Shown one piece after another: positions 13,788-15,814 of a stretch of 15,814 nt of DNA; position 1 is the stretch's first letter; each line of letters opens with the position of its first letter. A program made the translations under genes and the position numbers. The notes beneath the pieces were generated by a model. The model was not told the origin of the DNA. It worked only from the letters and a program-made list of their open reading frames with translations, and did not search any database. The DNA is from Erysipelotrichaceae bacterium UBA3379 (lineage in GTDB: Bacteria; Bacillota_I; Bacilli_A; Erysipelotrichales; Coprobacillaceae), in assembly GCA_002359025.1 (NCBI GenBank), contig DEPZ01000080.1, positions 3,210-19,023 on the forward strand, given 5' to 3'.

Positions 13788-14036
13788 AATATTTTATAAA
13801 AAAACTACCTATTACTTTCGTTTTTTTCGATTCGCTAAGTATAAAAACTTCGTGCATTTTCTTACTCAAAAACAAGCCGACAATACTACAATTGACATAC
13901 ACCTATGCATTTTTTCAATATCCATTTTATTTTTCTTACCATCAAAATAGTCTTTCCTCTTTCAATAAAATTTATTCATATTTTTCTCTTTACATTATTG
14001 ATAAAAGAAAGACTTATAGCCAAATGAATCATAAAA
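13785..14036. other. Gene-free AT-rich region between the Mrr-like gene and permease 2
   Basis: Part of a gap of more than 300 bases between genes. Apart from the permease 2 promoter at one end, the inverted repeat at 13949-14014 and the Mrr-like gene terminator at the other end, I see nothing supportable. A plus-strand 95-codon frame starting with GTG crosses it but has no ribosome binding site. Confidence 0.5.
13949..14014 (-). repeat. 19-bp imperfect inverted repeat, possible structured RNA
   Basis: The arms at 13949-13967 and 13996-14014 match in 16 of 19 positions with a 28-base spacer. Two of the three mismatches become G-U pairs if the minus strand is transcribed, leaving a single A-A mismatch, whereas on the plus strand they are C-A mismatches. 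This points to an RNA hairpin on the minus strand. No T-run follows it. Confidence 0.4.
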
Positions 14037-14067
14037 AAGCATCAGAAATCTAACTTTTCTAATGCTT
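14031..14067 (-). terminator. Terminator of the Mrr-like gene, overlapping its coding end
   Basis: Minus-strand arms AAGCATTAGAAA (14056-14067) and TTTCTGATGCTT (14037-14048) pair over 12 positions with one wobble, followed by TTTTTTAT. The TGA stop codon lies inside the second arm, so the last codons form the first arm. Confidence 0.8.
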
Positions 14068-14734
14068 CTTCTTCACTTTCAAAATACAATTCTCTGATTC
14101 CATATTCATCTTCTTTTGAAACCAGATCATAAAACTCTAAATCATCTAATATATAGTAAGCTTTAGATAAAGACATATCTAAATGTTCATGTAGTAATTC
14201 ATCAGAAGCATAACCTTCTTGAAATATCAAATGAATAATAGATGCATAAGGATGTGACTCTTTTGGAAATCTATGAAACAAACTCTTCGCATTTGCTTTG
14301 GCTTTCATTCTCTTTAAGATTTCACCATCCCATAACTTCACTCCATTTGTCACTGCAAGTTTTTGAGCTTGTGATGTAAATGTATGATTTGTAACAACAA
14401 CAGGTATATCACATTCATAATATTGACACCCACTATAAGCTTGTTGTACTGCACTGACACCTACGGGTTTACTATAATATTTACATTGAATGGCATAACG
14501 ATAATGTTTATCACTTGCTAAAATGTCAACACCATAATCCCCTGTTCTCCTTGTCAGTTTGACCTGTTTATAGCCATTTCTCTTCAATATTTCACAAACA
14601 TATTCTTCAAATTCATCACCAGTCATATTCTTTTTAAGATGGGGTATAAAACCAAAAAGATATCCTATGATATGTCTTAATAACCACCATAATAATCGAA
14701 ACGGACTCATTATGATTTTTATAATAACTCTCAT
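14042..14734 (-). CDS. Mrr-type restriction endonuclease-fold protein, membrane-anchored, with winged-helix C-terminus
   Basis: Predicted DNA-binding nuclease of the Mrr_cat group, 230 residues. Residues 1-30 are hydrophobic and basic (VIIKIIMSPFRLLWWLLR...), indicating one or two membrane segments. Residues 38-140 hold the PD-(D/E)xK core: GDEFEEYVCEIL, then TGDYGVDILA with D70, then AIQCKYY giving Q83-x-K85. Residues about 155-218 resemble the FtsK-gamma winged helix (ASIIHLIFQEGYASDELLHEHLDMSLSKAYYILDDLE). Upstream ATGs exist, up to 14791, but they overlap the promoter. The ATG at 14732-14734 is preferred because AAGGAAGTGAAAAT precedes it, almost the same leader as the divergent ABC-F gene. 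It stands alone with no methyltransferase nearby, so a classical restriction-modification role is unlikely. The target is unknown. Confidence 0.87.
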   Translation of the reverse strand: MRVIIKIIMSPFRLLWWLLRHIIGYLFGFIPHLKKNMTGDEFEEYVCEILKRNGYKQVKLTRRTGDYGVDILASDKHYRYAIQCKYYSKPVGVSAVQQAYSGCQYYECDIPVVVTNHTFTSQAQKLAVTNGVKLWDGEILKRMKAKANAKSLFHRFPKESHPYASIIHLIFQEGYASDELLHEHLDMSLSKAYYILDDLEFYDLVSKEDEYGIRELYFESEEEALEKLDF

Positions 14735-14762
14735 ATTTTCACTTCCTTGTATCAGTTGAAAC

Positions 14763-14791
14763 ATTTTATCATAAATCATGTAAGTTGTCAT
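14763..14791 (-). promoter_or_regulatory. Promoter of the Mrr-like gene
   Basis: Minus-strand ATGACA (14786-14791), 17-bp spacer, TAAAAT (14763-14768). It places the transcription start near 14756, so the ATG at 14791 cannot be the start codon of this transcript. Confidence 0.65.
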
Positions 14792-14807
14792 TGAATTTAG
14801 AATTCAA
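14791..14807. repeat. 17-bp perfect dyad between divergent promoters
   Basis: TTGAATT-TAG-AATTCAA, 7-bp arms. It abuts the -35 of the Mrr-like gene promoter and lies about 40 bp before the ABC-F -10, as an operator might. Confidence 0.45.
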
Positions 14808-14845
14808 GAGACCTTATCATTCTATAGCCAAAATAGAAAACTCAT

Positions 14846-14853
14846 GTTAAAAT
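14846..14853 (+). promoter_or_regulatory. Extended -10 promoter of the ABC-F gene
   Basis: TG-T-TAAAAT at 14845-14853 (hexamer 14848-14853) with no clear -35. Leader about 17 nt, with AAGGAAG 7 nt before the ATG. Confidence 0.5.
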
Positions 14854-14876
14854 GGTAAAGCAAAGGAAGTGAAAAC

Positions 14877-15814
14877 ATGTTATTAACAGCATCTCATCTT
14901 ACAAAATACAACAATCTTAAATGTATTGTAGACGATGTTTCTTTTTCAATACAAGAAACTGATAAAATTGCATTAATAGGTGTCAATGGTACAGGAAAAT
15001 CAACATTATTAAAAATCATTGCAGGAATAGAAGACTATCAAGGAGATATCATAAAAAAGAAAGATATACGCATTAGCTATCTTCCTCAAAATCCTGATTT
15101 CAATCCAAATGATACTGTTTTACAACAAGTCTATGACTATGTTGGAAATCAAATTCCTGAATTTGAAATAAAAACAATTTTAAATAAATTAGGCATTACT
15201 GATCATCACCAAACGATCAAAGAACTCTCTGGTGGTCAACAAAAACGTGTATCTCTAGCAATCACTTTATTAAAACCTTGTGATCTTCTATTACTTGATG
15301 AACCAACCAATCATTTAGATAATGAAATGATAGAGTATCTAGAAAAATACTTAATTAAATTTAATAAAGCTATTTTCATGGTAACCCATGATCGATACTT
15401 TCTTGAAAGAATCACAAATAAAATCTTTGAATTAGACAGAAGTCAAATCTATGAGTATGAAGCCAACTATTCTCGCTTTCTTGAATTAAAAGCTCAAAGA
15501 GAAGAAGTTGCTCTTGCCAACGAAAGAAAAAGAAAACTCTTTTTAAAAAAAGAGTTAGAATGGGTACGTGCTGGTGTACAAGCACGTACTACAAAGAGTA
15601 AAGATCGTTTACAAAGATTTGAACAGTTAAGTCAAATCAAAGATATAGAAACAAATCAAAACATAGAAATGATTTCTGTATCTTCTCGATTAGGAAGAAA
15701 AACAATTGAACTTAATCAAATATCAATGAGCTATCAATCACTATTATTTCAACCTTTTTCTTATCATTTTAAAAAGAATGATAGAATCGGTATATTAGGT
15801 AAGAATGGTTGTGG
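14877..15814 (+). CDS. ABC-F family ATPase, Uup/YfmR type (C-terminus off window)
   Basis: Soluble ribosome-associated ATPase of the ABC-F class, which binds the E site and relieves stalled translation or protects from antibiotics. My translation from the ATG at 14877 gives 312 complete residues, about half of the family's usual length, open to the window edge. The first ABC domain is complete: Walker A GVNGTGKST at 35-43, signature LSGGQQKR at 117-124, Walker B LLLLDEPTNHLD at 137-148 with catalytic E142, and H-loop THDR with H171. A charged inter-domain linker follows, containing EWVRAGVQARTTKSKDR at about 228-244, typical of the Uup/YfmR branch. The second Walker A (GKNGCG) is just reached at the edge. 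There are no membrane segments. It is divergent from the Mrr-like gene. Housekeeping translation quality control is more likely than resistance, which cannot be excluded. Confidence 0.92.
   Translation, partial: MLLTASHLTKYNNLKCIVDDVSFSIQETDKIALIGVNGTGKSTLLKIIAGIEDYQGDIIKKKDIRISYLPQNPDFNPNDTVLQQVYDYVGNQIPEFEIKTILNKLGITDHHQTIKELSGGQQKRVSLAITLLKPCDLLLLDEPTNHLDNEMIEYLEKYLIKFNKAIFMVTHDRYFLERITNKIFELDRSQIYEYEANYSRFLELKAQREEVALANERKRKLFLKKELEWVRAGVQARTTKSKDRLQRFEQLSQIKDIETNQNIEMISVSSRLGRKTIELNQISMSYQSLLFQPFSYHFKKNDRIGILGKNGC

Noticed and set aside
13766..14053. Plus-strand open frame of 95 codons between permease 2 and the Mrr-like gene
   Set aside because: GTG start without a ribosome binding site, composition of random AT-rich sequence, and it runs through the Mrr-like gene terminator.
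14735..14791. N-terminal extension of the Mrr-like protein to the ATG at 14791
   Set aside because: That ATG forms part of a -35 hexamer and the -10 lies inside the extension; the ATG at 14734 has the good ribosome binding site.
14877..15814. Antibiotic-resistance ABC-F gene
   Set aside because: The linker motif fits the housekeeping Uup/YfmR branch, and there is no leader peptide or mobile element beside it; the missing half prevents certainty.
14042..15814. Defence island including a restriction-modification system
   Set aside because: There is a nuclease-fold gene but no methyltransferase, specificity subunit or other defence gene in the window.

Overview
The window comes from a very AT-rich, low-GC Gram-positive bacterium. 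Strong GGAGG-type ribosome binding sites, short AT-rich spacers, sigma-A promoters (several with TGTTATAAT extended -10s) and compact Rho-independent terminators all fit Bacillota. The gene mix (homolactic L-lactate dehydrogenase, YkuD L,D-transpeptidase, small-type peptide deformylase, M18 aminopeptidase, paired APC permeases) suggests a fermentative gut anaerobe of the Erysipelotrichia/Coprobacillaceae kind. That placement is inference from composition and gene style; there is no rRNA or other marker here. No tRNA, rRNA, CRISPR array, phage or insertion sequence was seen.

Layout. (1) 1-1223, minus: a PAS-GGDEF diguanylate cyclase, cut by the left edge. (2) 1450-4503, minus: an operon of MFS transporter, M20 amidohydrolase and DUF554 membrane protein, read from a promoter with TTGACA and TAATAT 19 bp apart, the stretched spacing activated by MerR-family regulators. 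(3) 4850-6090, minus: a peptide-deformylase-like gene overlapping by 4 bp a 275-residue MerR regulator that probably controls operon 2. (4) 6189-7706, minus: an APC amino acid permease whose only well-placed ribosome binding site precedes an ATA codon. (5) 7870-8814, minus: ldh, divergent from (6) 9022-10440, plus: a membrane-anchored L,D-transpeptidase. (7) 10505-12207, minus: M18 aminopeptidase followed by a small membrane protein. (8) 12276-13709, minus: a second APC permease, paralogous to the first. (9) 13785-14036: a gene-free stretch with a long inverted repeat that pairs best as minus-strand RNA. (10) 14042-14734, minus: an Mrr-type nuclease-fold protein with an N-terminal membrane segment and a C-terminal winged helix. 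(11) 14877-15814, plus: an ABC-F ATPase of the Uup/YfmR type, cut by the right edge.

Functionally, most of the window concerns uptake and breakdown of amino acids and peptides: two permeases, two metallopeptidase/amidohydrolase enzymes and an MFS carrier. The most interesting unit is the deformylase-MerR pair next to the MerR-type promoter of the transporter-amidohydrolase-DUF554 operon. Two N-deacylating enzyme families and one sensor in adjacent transcription units suggest an inducible pathway for an N-acylated amino acid or peptide. The ligand and substrate are not known.
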